A stretch of DNA of 48,352 nt from a bacterium (GTDB lineage Bacteria > Patescibacteriota > UBA1384 > VFKW01). Shown here piece by piece: positions 1 to 8,138 of the stretch; within the stretch, counting starts at the first letter, position 1, and each line of letters begins with the position of its first letter. The translations under genes were made by a program, and so were the position numbers. The notes under the pieces are model-generated. The model had not been told where the DNA came from. It saw nothing but the letters and a program-made list of their open reading frames with translations, and did not search any database. The stretch is from contig JAUSIS010000013.1 in the NCBI GenBank assembly GCA_030647355.1, positions 1 to 48,352 on the forward strand. The letters are read 5' to 3'.

Positions 1-144
1 GAGCGAAGTCGAACCAAGTCGAGGGGATAAAAACCCGCCCAGTTTACCCCTTCGTAGCCCACAGGGCGAAGTGGGGCCCGAATTCTTGAACCTTAACAAT
101 TTTTTAATTCGAGTTTATCGAGAATCCAGTTTTTCTTTGGCGGC

Positions 145-951
145 CTATGAATCTATATCACTAATAGCCCTCAAATTTACATCAACACCCTCATTGGGTA
201 ATTTACCAAGCGATTCAGAGCTATTTGGTTCTGGAATTGATCGGCTTTTGATGACTACATAAAGCCAGTTTTTCTTCGTTTGAAGTAGTGTAGGGTAGAT
301 TTGTTCGGCTGGTATAAAACCCTTTTCTTGAGCAAATTTACTCAATGCTACTCGATAATCTTTTTCCGAGTCGACAGATCCCGACAAATATAAAATTGCT
401 ACATCATTGGGATATAGTGTAGTTCTAAGTGTTTCAGAAGTACTCGGTATATTTTTACCGCGATCGGAGCTAATAACATTAGTCGCCTGAACCCTGGTTA
501 GGGTTACTTGATATTGACTATATGAAAGCTTGTAAATATTTTCCTTACCCTTTAGTTTAAAAACAATTTCTTTCTCACCGTTGTCCTTTAGCCAATTACT
601 AGCAAGCTTGACCTTGGTCTGAGATTCCAAAATAACGGCAGGGCATACCTCACCCGAACCTTTAGTAAAATTATATCCTAGTATTTCTACAAGTAATTCG
701 TTACCAGAAAATGTTTCTTTCGTTTGTAAATCCGATGCAGAATCACATCCTCCTCCAGTCACTGTCGATAAAACTAAAATTGGAATTTTTTCTCCATTTT
801 CAACTGAAGTCTCAAGATACAAACTTACTTTTTCTGGAGTAACTAATCCACTATCCCGAGCTGACTTATACCATACAAATAATAATATTCCTATTGTTAC
901 AACAACTAATATTAAAAGGCTAATCAATAACCATTTTCTATTCGTTCTCAA
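145..951 (-). CDS. hypothetical protein with N-terminal transmembrane anchor
   Basis: 268-aa ORF, MRTNRKWLLISLLILVVVTIGILLFVW signal anchor; no family recognised. Confidence 0.75.
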   Translation of the reverse strand: MRTNRKWLLISLLILVVVTIGILLFVWYKSARDSGLVTPEKVSLYLETSVENGEKIPILVLSTVTGGGCDSASDLQTKETFSGNELLVEILGYNFTKGSGEVCPAVILESQTKVKLASNWLKDNGEKEIVFKLKGKENIYKLSYSQYQVTLTRVQATNVISSDRGKNIPSTSETLRTTLYPNDVAILYLSGSVDSEKDYRVALSKFAQEKGFIPAEQIYPTLLQTKKNWLYVVIKSRSIPEPNSSESLGKLPNEGVDVNLRAISDIDS

Positions 952-1097
952 CTCCCCTCTAAAAAATTTTCTTTTACAAAATGTGGTTCGAGCCGATGGA
1001 TTCGACTTCGCTCACCACAGGTATTTTTTTCAGGTTCGGCGCCTGTCCTGAGCTTGTCGAAGGAGCAGTTTTTCTAAGGTTCGCAATTTGGGCGGTA

Positions 1098-1319
1098 TTA
1101 TCGGACATTAAGCCCGAGTTTTCTCTCAACGATGCGCAAACGATAATCCAACTCTTCTATCTTATTTATTACCGCTCTATTAATATCAGCTAAATCATTA
1201 ACTTCGCGACTTATGGTTGTAATAATTTCATTTTTTACCAAATCGATTTTCTTATCCAATTTCTGTTCAGAAGCATCAACAATTTTTTTAATCTCTTTTA
1301 GGTCATTTTTATCCAACAT
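1098..1319 (-). CDS. small coiled-coil hypothetical protein
   Basis: 73-aa ORF with heptad-like charged repeats (DKKIDLVKNEIITTISREVNDLADIN); upstream AGGAG. Confidence 0.6.
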   Translation of the reverse strand: MLDKNDLKEIKKIVDASEQKLDKKIDLVKNEIITTISREVNDLADINRAVINKIEELDYRLRIVERKLGLNVR

Positions 1320-1383
1320 ATATTCTCCTTATTTTCAACTTACTAGCTTTTTAAATTATTGTCAAATCTTTGACATTTCCTAT

Positions 1384-1469
1384 GTGGCGGACCCGACAGG
1401 ACTCGAACCTGCCACCTTCCCGATAAACATCGGGACGCTCTACCAGATACAATCGGGACTAACGGTCCC
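1384..1469 (-). pseudogene. degenerate tRNA (intact T arm and 3' acceptor half; anticodon and D regions disrupted)
   Basis: Minus strand GGGACCG...GGTAGAGC...GGCAGGTTCGAGTCCTGTCGGGTCCGCCA; good T arm and CCA, but the anticodon arm is a TCCCGAT-AAAC-ATCGGGA palindrome without a proper 7-nt loop, the D arm is aberrant and the acceptor stem has a mismatch. Confidence 0.55.
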
Positions 1470-1482
1470 AAGTAAGAATTTT

Positions 1483-1559
1483 TGGTGGACCCTAGGAGAT
1501 TCGGACTCCTGACCTCCTCCGTGCAAGGGAGGCGCTCTAGCCAGCTGAGCTAAGGGCCC
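1483..1559 (-). tRNA. tRNA-Ala (anticodon TGC), CCA encoded
   Basis: GGGCCCTTAGCTCAGCTGGCTAGAGCGCCTCCCTTGCACGGAGGAGGTCAGGAGTCCGAATCTCCTAGGGTCCACCA folds as a cloverleaf; loop TTGCACG. Confidence 0.92.
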
Positions 1560-1570
1560 ACCGAAAATTC

Positions 1571-1840
1571 TTAACTACTAATTATCAATTTTATTGTCCC
1601 ATCTTCAATTATCTTTTCGATAATCTTCCTACTTTTCATCTTCTTTAATTTATGTTCAACCTTTCTTGTGTCAGAAAAACTATTATATTCTTGTTGAAAT
1701 ACCAACTCAATATTCTTACTGTATCTAGTTCCTGCTTTAATACCTTTCTTGTGTTCCTCTATGCGTCGATCAATATTTGTAGTCGATCCAATATAATATT
1801 GACCATTATCTAACTTTAAAATATAAATGTAAGATTGCAT
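1571..1840 (-). CDS. GIY-YIG domain nuclease (small UvrC-N-like)
   Basis: MQSYIYILKLDNGQYYIGSTTNIDRRIEEHKKG...; YIYIL / YYIGST motif; start taken at the internal Met of the 1571..1870 ORF. Confidence 0.85.
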   Translation of the reverse strand: MQSYIYILKLDNGQYYIGSTTNIDRRIEEHKKGIKAGTRYSKNIELVFQQEYNSFSDTRKVEHKLKKMKSRKIIEKIIEDGTIKLIISS

Positions 1841-1856
1841 ATATTCCCCAGATGAG

Positions 1857-1916
1857 TCCCGATGAAGCAAAGCTTATCGGGATCCCGCATTCCCGACACA
1901 ATGTCGGGAATGCGGG
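1857..1916. repeat. two tandem short palindromes
   Basis: TCCCGAT-N12-ATCGGGA (1857-1882), then CCCGCATTCCCGACA-CAA-TGTCGGGAATGCGGG (1884-1916, perfect 15-bp arms). Confidence 0.85.
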
Positions 1917-1930
1917 CCCATACAAGAAAT

Positions 1931-2134
1931 TTATTTTAAAACATATATAACAGTTCCCACAATCACAATCGTTCCAAGTAAAACCCAAAATGTATAACTC
2001 CCGCCTGCTCCTAAATACTTCTCTGCATAATAATTCTTTCCGACCATTCTCACCAGCTTCTCTCGATACTTAATCATGGCACTTCCAACAACAAACGCCG
2101 CAATAACCATTAATAACTTAACAACAAAACCCAT
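1931..2134 (-). CDS. small membrane protein
   Basis: MGFVVKLLMVIAAFVVGSAMIKYREKLVRMVGKNYYAEKYLG...; two hydrophobic segments; start at internal Met, overlaps the upstream CDS by about 25 nt. Confidence 0.65.
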   Translation of the reverse strand: MGFVVKLLMVIAAFVVGSAMIKYREKLVRMVGKNYYAEKYLGAGGSYTFWVLLGTIVIVGTVIYVLK

Positions 2135-2607
2135 ATTCCTCCTATCGTTATTAGCCACTGAAATGTCAGAATAGAAATCAACCCTATCCCAGTTGTCTCT
2201 TGCAGATGGTAATGACCAAATTGGTGAATCCGATGCCATCTTCGACCAATCCAAGTAGCTCGAAAACGATCTTTCCACCATGGTACTAAATCCAAAAAAT
2301 CTGTTAATACTCCACCTGCCGCTCCTGACAAGACTAATAATTTATTATCTGTCAGCACAAGAATAGTCCCAATAATCAATGCCGTAATTATTACATCAAT
2401 ATAAGCAAGAAAGAACAAATTCTCGGACCACTTTGAACTCTTCTCGTAGACATATTTGTTATCTTGATTTTTAACGATCACACCATCAATATGTGGTAAA
2501 TCATCAAGTAATTGATGACTCGCCAATGCCGCGAAAAACCCTAATATCGGATTACCGGTTGCTACAGCGACCGCCGATCCGGCCACAGCATGTTGTGATA
2601 AAAACAT
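2110..2607 (-). CDS. multi-pass membrane protein, possibly related to metal-dependent membrane hydrolases (YdjM/DUF457-like)
   Basis: MFLSQHAVAGSAVAVATGNPILGFFAALASHQLLDDLPHID... with conserved His/Asp; start trimmed from ORF 2110..2742 because the N-terminus is read-through of a tRNA relic; GAGG before ATG. Confidence 0.6.
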   Translation of the reverse strand: MFLSQHAVAGSAVAVATGNPILGFFAALASHQLLDDLPHIDGVIVKNQDNKYVYEKSSKWSENLFFLAYIDVIITALIIGTILVLTDNKLLVLSGAAGGVLTDFLDLVPWWKDRFRATWIGRRWHRIHQFGHYHLQETTGIGLISILTFQWLITIGGIWVLLLSY

Positions 2608-2611
2608 ATTT

Positions 2612-2668
2612 CCTCGGTGGGCGGCACAGTCCGCCAGCTGGCGGATCGAACCCGTGACCTCGTCATTA
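2612..2668 (-). pseudogene. partial tRNA-Ile duplicate carrying a 16-bp palindrome in the T arm
   Basis: cctcggtgggcggcacag + tccgccagctggcgga + tcgaacccgtgacctcgtcatta versus intact copy at 2701-2780. Confidence 0.75.
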
Positions 2669-2706
2669 GACGCTTCGCCCAAGCTTGCTAATAATTTGTC
2701 CCTCGG

Positions 2707-2780
2707 TGGGCGGCACAGGACTCGAACCTGTGACCTCGTCATTATCAGTGACGCGCTCTAACCAGCTGAGCTAGCCGCCC
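2707..2780 (-). tRNA. tRNA-Ile (anticodon GAT)
   Basis: GGGCGGCTAGCTCAGCTGGTTAGAGCGCGTCACTGATAATGACGAGGTCACAGGTTCGAGTCCTGTGCCGCCCA; followed by CCG, so CCA is not encoded. Confidence 0.93.
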
Positions 2781-2852
2781 ATACATCAATCAGATTTCTA
2801 TACACAAAAACCTTTAATAACAGATAAATTATAGTCGAAATCTCCCCTCAGG

Positions 2853-5348
2853 TCAAGAACCAGTACCACCAGAAGATAAATCTGCCAAAGTTAGGTTTAT
2901 CACCGCGCCTCTTTCCGTACCCTCGACCAGCATTTTCTTCGCCAGAAAATTCTCCAGCTTTTCTTGAATGACCCTCCGCATCGGTCTGGCGCCAAAAACA
3001 GGATCATAACCAAGTTTAACTAAATAATCCAAAGCATCAGGAGCCACCTGGATTGTTATGCCTTTGTCCTCTAGCTGCTTATTTAACCCGTCTATCATCA
3101 GCTGAGCCACTCTTGCAATCTCATCCTGCATAAGAGGTCTAAAGACGATTATCCCGCCAAAACGATTCAAAAACTCCGGTCTGTATATCCCCTGTTCCTG
3201 CAGATAATTAAGCAAATTAGTCTTCAACTCTTCAACATTACTCTGACCAGACGCCAGATATTCTCTCACCACCTCGGAACCAGCATTGGATGTAGCGATA
3301 ATAATAGTATTGGTAAAATCAATCGTCTTGCCATTTCCACCAGTCAGACGTCCATCATCAAACACCTGGAGAAACAGAGTAAGTAAATTAGGATGTGCCT
3401 TCTCAAGCTCGTCCAATAAAAGCAAACTAAACGGATTATCATGGACCGCTGAAGTCATCAACCCCGGCTGTCCTTCTGCTCCGGGACCAGCCGGTGAACC
3501 GATTAAATTATAAATAGATGCTGCATCCTGATATTCCGACATATCAAACCTAATCATCTTCTCTTCGTCACCAAAATATGCTTCCGCCAGAGCTTTTGCC
3601 ATCTCGGTTTTACCGACACCGGTCGGCCCGACAAATAAAAATGTCCCAATCGGCCGATGTTTGTCTGAAAGCCCCGATCTCGACCGTCTCATAGCATTTG
3701 CTACCGCCTCCACCGCCTCGTTTTGCCCGACAATTCTGTTATGAAGAATATTTTCCAAATTCAAAAGTCGATCTTTCTCACTGGACTGGACCGCTCCCAG
3801 CGGTACATGCGTTCTCGCGCTCACCGTATCCTCAACATCTTTATTAGTCACTATCCGATTCTTGGTCGCCGACACCTTTACAGCCACCTCGCTAGCCAAA
3901 TCAAGCGCCTTTTGAGGAAACGGCTTATCATGTATGTACCTTTCAGATAATTTTACAATTTCGTGCAATGCCTGATAGATAAAAATGACCCCATACCTAC
4001 CCTCCAAAAGAGGTACAGATTCCTCCAACATTTTCAAAGCTTCCTCGGCACTCGGCTCGGGAACATCTATTTTCTCAAATAATTCAATAATTCCCGTAGC
4101 TGTTTCTATATCTTTGTGATAACGCTCAATTGTCGTCGAGCCGATAACCTGCAAAGCCGAACCCTGTAAATATGGTAAAATAATCTCTGCCGCATTAACA
4201 CTGCCAACACTCTGCTCCGAACTAACCATTGCGTGAAAGTCATCAAAAAACAGAATCATATTTCCCGCTCTCGCTGCCTCATTCAATAGCATCTGGACTC
4301 GTCCCACTATATCCCCTTGAGTTTGACTGCCTGCCAAAAGCGCCCCTACATTAATTTGCATAATTTGCTTGTACCGAAGTGCCGGATGTACTGCTCCTCC
4401 ACTGATTTTCTGCGCCAACGCCATTATCATCGTCTTCTTTCCTACCCCATAATCCCCCACTAGAAGCACATTATTCTTTTCCGATTTTGCCAGCAATCTT
4501 TCCATCTCCTCTACATACGAACTGCGACTAAAAAGCTCGACATGCACCCCTGAATAGCCCGCCGTTTTCGTTAAATTTAATCCATACTGCTGAAGCATTT
4601 GAGTATATCCATACGCCCAATCCTGTCCGACTCCCCCGATAACCGGTTCTTCCCAAAATGGTACCTTAACCCTTTCTTTTCTCACCCTCTTATGCCAAAG
4701 GGCTACATCTATCACTGCTTTTTCGTCAATGTCCGCCATCTTGATAAGTGACTTAAAAAATTCATCCGTTTTTACTAAGCCCACTATCAAATCCTCCACC
4801 TCAAGATACGTACCTCCGGAGCTAGAAGCAAACTCCGCCGAACTTGCCAGAAGTCTTTCCATAGCACTGCTATCAAGCCGAATGTTATTTTTAACACTTT
4901 CCAGATTATTTGCATTAATGAAAATCCCCATTCTTATAAAAAGCTCACGAGATTCATTATCTTCTAGAAATCCGTACATCAGCCAAAAAGGAGACATAAC
5001 TGAATTATTCTTTTTGGCATAGCCCTCGCCTACAATAACAACTGAAATCGCCGATGTATTTGCTGCCAGCGCCAGATTAAGATTTTGGTCATTCAAGCAA
5101 TCGCCTAACAACTTGCTCGGCTTTCCATTAATAAAAGCTAATCGAAAATACACCAGAGGAGGAATTACCAGCATTAACAAAGTACCAACCAATGCCATAC
5201 TATTATTTTTTAAAATAATAGCCAATGCAAGAACCAATAATAACAAAAAGATCGCCAGAGGCAAAAAAATCTTTGCTGTCTTAAAAATATTACTCTTTTG
5301 GTACCTTACGCTTGTGGCAATATCAGTTTTATCTATCTCAAAAACCAT
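2853..5348 (-). CDS. membrane-anchored Clp/Hsp100 family AAA+ ATPase (ClpB/ClpC-like)
   Basis: Two AAA+ modules: D1 GDYGVGKKT / ILFFDDFHAM, D2 FLFVGPTGVGKTEMAKALAEAYFG / LLLLDELEKAHPNLL; RPEFLNRF; ClpB D2-small-like C-terminus; two N-terminal hydrophobic segments. Confidence 0.9.
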   Translation of the reverse strand: MVFEIDKTDIATSVRYQKSNIFKTAKIFLPLAIFLLLLVLALAIILKNNSMALVGTLLMLVIPPLVYFRLAFINGKPSKLLGDCLNDQNLNLALAANTSAISVVIVGEGYAKKNNSVMSPFWLMYGFLEDNESRELFIRMGIFINANNLESVKNNIRLDSSAMERLLASSAEFASSSGGTYLEVEDLIVGLVKTDEFFKSLIKMADIDEKAVIDVALWHKRVRKERVKVPFWEEPVIGGVGQDWAYGYTQMLQQYGLNLTKTAGYSGVHVELFSRSSYVEEMERLLAKSEKNNVLLVGDYGVGKKTMIMALAQKISGGAVHPALRYKQIMQINVGALLAGSQTQGDIVGRVQMLLNEAARAGNMILFFDDFHAMVSSEQSVGSVNAAEIILPYLQGSALQVIGSTTIERYHKDIETATGIIELFEKIDVPEPSAEEALKMLEESVPLLEGRYGVIFIYQALHEIVKLSERYIHDKPFPQKALDLASEVAVKVSATKNRIVTNKDVEDTVSARTHVPLGAVQSSEKDRLLNLENILHNRIVGQNEAVEAVANAMRRSRSGLSDKHRPIGTFLFVGPTGVGKTEMAKALAEAYFGDEEKMIRFDMSEYQDAASIYNLIGSPAGPGAEGQPGLMTSAVHDNPFSLLLLDELEKAHPNLLTLFLQVFDDGRLTGGNGKTIDFTNTIIIATSNAGSEVVREYLASGQSNVEELKTNLLNYLQEQGIYRPEFLNRFGGIIVFRPLMQDEIARVAQLMIDGLNKQLEDKGITIQVAPDALDYLVKLGYDPVFGARPMRRVIQEKLENFLAKKMLVEGTERGAVINLTLADLSSGGTGS

Positions 5349-5724
5349 TTGTCCCCCAGATAACCATCAAAACTATAAGCAAAGGAAACGCTAAATCTAT
5401 TACAATTAATGTAATACCAAAGATAAAAATAAATCCCACCATAAAAAATCCGATAATAATAGTAAACGATCGGATAATAAAAGCAACAAACCGAGTGGCT
5501 AGATTTCCCACCCAGACATGAAATTTATCACCCAATGACAAATTATCAGTCGGTACTTCATCTCTTTTCCAGGGAGAAAATAATGTCCTAAATAATTCTG
5601 GAACGGAAAAACTATGGTAAATCCTTTTACACTCCCCCATAGTTATCATCCAAAGATAAGTTGGTAGTGACACAAACCAAAATAATACAGGGTTTCTAGA
5701 AAATCGAAATGTCGCCGAGTTCAT
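5338..5724 (-). CDS. membrane protein, overlaps the start of the Clp-like ATPase
   Basis: 128 aa, two or more hydrophobic segments; GGAGGGG upstream of ATG; translationally coupled by a ~10-nt overlap. Confidence 0.75.
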   Translation of the reverse strand: MNSATFRFSRNPVLFWFVSLPTYLWMITMGECKRIYHSFSVPELFRTLFSPWKRDEVPTDNLSLGDKFHVWVGNLATRFVAFIIRSFTIIIGFFMVGFIFIFGITLIVIDLAFPLLIVLMVIWGTNGF

Positions 5725-5733
5725 ACCCCTCCT

Positions 5734-6012
5734 CCCTCACCCTTAAATTAAGCCAATCCTCTTTTTGAGCATCGCATAAGACTTAGCAAATCTTTTTAAC
5801 TGTAACTCCCTACGTTTAGCCAGGGTGAGGGTTAAATATGCTTCGTAGTATATTAATTTCCACGGACAGTAAAGCTTGGTAAACTGACTTTCCCCACTGT
5901 TATGTTCTTTCAATCGTTGCTTCAAATCTTTAGTCTGGCCTATATACAGCTTACCATTCTTTTCACTTTGTAGTAAATAAAGATAGAACATAATTTAATT
6001 TAAGGGTGAGGG
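5734..6012. repeat. perfect 18-bp inverted repeat enclosing a GIY-YIG ORF
   Basis: ccctcacccttaaattaa (5734-5751) and ttaatttaagggtgaggg (5995-6012). Confidence 0.9.
5743..5991 (-). CDS. GIY-YIG domain nuclease
   Basis: MFYLYLLQSEKNGKLYIGQTKDLKQRLKEHNSGESQFTKLYCPWKLIYYEAY...; YLYLL / LYIGQT motif; stop TAA lies in the left repeat arm. Confidence 0.88.
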   Translation of the reverse strand: MFYLYLLQSEKNGKLYIGQTKDLKQRLKEHNSGESQFTKLYCPWKLIYYEAYLTLTLAKRRELQLKRFAKSYAMLKKRIGLI

Positions 6013-6059
6013 ATCCGCTCTTCTTAATATTAAATATAACACATACGCGTGGAAAGAAA

Positions 6060-6086
6060 AGACAAAAGAAGGCGCCGAAACGCCTT
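6060..6086 (-). terminator. rho-independent terminator
   Basis: Minus strand AAGGCGTTTCGGCGCCTT followed by CTTTTGTCTTTTC. Confidence 0.7.
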
Positions 6087-6089
6087 GTA

Positions 6090-6464
6090 TTAATAGGGAT
6101 AGAAAAAGTCCGGCTGGGTAAAATGGTATTTATCCTTGCAAGTAGCAAGAAACTCATCATGCCCCGCCCAATCTTGCGGGATTAGTATAGTTGCGATTGC
6201 TTGCCGCCTGCGTGTTACTACCTGCCCGTTAGCCAGAAGCCCCCACCCTTCCGCATGTAGGTATATAACTGTAAGACCCTCTGATACCATACAAATATAC
6301 CTGGTTGCCAAGTAGAGAACGCCGTTCACTTCAAGCGGTTGCCGGCATTTCTCTAACACTGTGAAGTGTGAGAGAATCTCATCGCTATAGCATCGAGCAA
6401 GTTTTACGCCGGTCAAGCCATAGAAATCCTTCGTCAAGATAGTCTTGCCTTCGATTTCCTGCAA
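6090..6464 (-). CDS. hypothetical protein
   Basis: ORF 6090..6527; TTGAAA-N17-TATATT promoter-like sequence lies inside the ORF 5' end, and GAGGTGAGAGG precedes TTG at 6464, so the shorter start is preferred. Confidence 0.55.
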   Translation of the reverse strand: MQEIEGKTILTKDFYGLTGVKLARCYSDEILSHFTVLEKCRQPLEVNGVLYLATRYICMVSEGLTVIYLHAEGWGLLANGQVVTRRRQAIATILIPQDWAGHDEFLATCKDKYHFTQPDFFYPY

Positions 6465-6557
6465 TCCTCTCACCTCTTCCGTATTTAATCTGTTGCATAA
6501 TATAACAAAAATCGGACCGATTTTCAACCCTCTAGCTTATTTTACTTATCAAATATG

Positions 6558-6582
6558 AAAAAAGGGTGCGTTGCGGCACCCA
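6558..6582 (-). terminator. rho-independent terminator
   Basis: Minus strand GGGTGCCGCAACGCACCCTTTTTT. Confidence 0.8.
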
Positions 6583-6606
6583 GAACCTAATAACACATCG
6601 CCTACC

Positions 6607-7047
6607 TCACCTCGCCAGTATCGGACGAGCAATGGCCACAACCGCTATAGCGATCAAACACCAATTCAGTCGTCCGACCGCGCCCTCGAACCCTGAATAT
6701 GCCTCGTCATACGATCGGTTATTCATGGCCTTCTGGCCGCGAACAACCCCGGGAATTGCCATAATAGCTAAGGCACTGGCAGTTACGACCGCCAGCTCGA
6801 ACAGGTTAGCCCGCAACCCCCAAGCAAACGACCAGTAAGCAATCGCCGCCGTCACAACCATGAATAGGCAGATGCCAATCCAACTTATGGCCAACAGCAT
6901 ACATTCGCATGCCCTAAGATACCACCTCATTTCCCAGTTCATCTTGGCATGCCAGGAGAACCATCTCCCCATTACTAGGCCCAACGGACACGCCACACAA
7001 ACAGCAATCCAATATACAACAATCAAAGCAACCGGCATTGCGATCAC
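6607..7047 (-). CDS. multi-pass membrane hypothetical protein
   Basis: 146 aa, four predicted hydrophobic segments, own terminator. Confidence 0.65.
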   Translation of the reverse strand: MIAMPVALIVVYWIAVCVACPLGLVMGRWFSWHAKMNWEMRWYLRACECMLLAISWIGICLFMVVTAAIAYWSFAWGLRANLFELAVVTASALAIMAIPGVVRGQKAMNNRSYDEAYSGFEGAVGRLNWCLIAIAVVAIARPILAR

Positions 7048-7262
7048 CCACTTTCCAGAATTTAGTTAATATTACCATAGAAAATGAAATTTATCAATCA
7101 GGACCACGTTGACTATCGTCACTAAAGAATCAACAAAACAAAAAGCCGCCTATTTCTAAGCAGCCATTTGCGAGGATCGATCCCCACTGTCACTTGCGTA
7201 ACCTTGGAAATACCACCAACATATCGAGTATAACCTGTTTATCAGATAAAAGCAAATCCAAT

Positions 7263-7293
7263 GAAAAGAGCCCTTTCGAAAAAGGGCTTCTAC
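7263..7293 (-). terminator. rho-independent terminator
   Basis: Minus strand GAAGCCCTTTTTCGAAAGGGCTCTTTTC. Confidence 0.75.
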
Positions 7294-8021
7294 GAACGAA
7301 GATAGGCTTCCAGCTGATCAGGAAAATCTATATCTGTGCCGACTTCCGGATCAGCTTCTATCGCTCTGACCTGTATGCCGAGAATTTCCGATGCCCGACG
7401 CTCCACATCTTCCAGCCCTAGCACTCCAGGCCAAAGCCTCGCCAGAGCCAAACGGATAAAATACCCCCAGCCAAACATCTTAGCCAGTTTGAGCGGCTTC
7501 TTCCGCAACTCATACAGCCGTCCTATCTTGTCGAGCTTAGGCAATATCTCATCTCGCTGGACAAGGACAAGATTGCCTCCGGTAAATCTGCCTTCCCGAA
7601 GCCGAACCACCGTCCGCCTCATTCTGGGGAATTTCCGTTCGCATTGTTCAGCTTTGCAGATAGAGTAGCCAACACTTAACTTCTGCCAAGCTTGGTAATC
7701 ACGGATAAAACGCTCTACCGCCTCGGGAGTTAATGCCGGCAGATCGCACGTGGCGATAAGGACAGTCGAGCATTGAGCGACCTCAAGCCCAGCTGCAATA
7801 TTGTCAATGAAACTGCCCCTCGCCAGTACTTTGCGATAGCCCATACTTGTATCGAGGAAGTTACCTACCACAATGATGTCGTCGATCTCCGCATTCCAAC
7901 AAGCATCCACAACATACCTGAACATCGGCTTACCTTCCACCGGAACAAGCGCCCTGCAGCTAGCTATGCTCCCCCATTTTGGATCTTTACCGCCACACAG
8001 AATCACTGCCGAAACTGCCAT
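7290..8021 (-). CDS. MobA-like NTP transferase domain protein
   Basis: MAVSAVILCGGKDPKWGSIASCRALVPVEGKPMFRYVVDA...IATCDLPALTPEAV: nucleotidyltransferase (NTP_transf_3-like) signature. Confidence 0.8.
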   Translation of the reverse strand: MAVSAVILCGGKDPKWGSIASCRALVPVEGKPMFRYVVDACWNAEIDDIIVVGNFLDTSMGYRKVLARGSFIDNIAAGLEVAQCSTVLIATCDLPALTPEAVERFIRDYQAWQKLSVGYSICKAEQCERKFPRMRRTVVRLREGRFTGGNLVLVQRDEILPKLDKIGRLYELRKKPLKLAKMFGWGYFIRLALARLWPGVLGLEDVERRASEILGIQVRAIEADPEVGTDIDFPDQLEAYLRS

Positions 8022-8094
8022 ATCTTAGCCACCCCTTCCCTGAGATCATAAGAACATACTACTCAATCACCCAACTCCAGTCAAATAATTAAGC

Positions 8095-8138
8095 ATAAAA
8101 AGAAGCGCCGACCGAAGTCATGCGCTTTTGGAAAACGT
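8095..8138 (-). terminator. rho-independent terminator
   Basis: Minus strand AAGCGCATGACTTCGGTCGGCGCTTCTTTTTA. Confidence 0.65.

Noticed and set aside
1213-1512. 99-aa plus ORF across tRNA region
   Set aside because: Overlaps the pseudo-tRNA and the tRNA-Ala on the opposite strand; DPTGLEPATFP is a typical tRNA-derived spurious peptide.
2608-2742. N-terminal extension of ORF 2110..2742 (MTRSQVRVLCRPPRDKLLASLGEAS...)
   Set aside because: This is translation through the tRNA-Ile and its relic; the real start is likely at 2607.
7147-7180. AAAAAGCCGCC...GCAGCC hairpin as an additional terminator
   Set aside because: Imperfect stem and no clear associated gene beyond the stronger terminator at 7263-7293.
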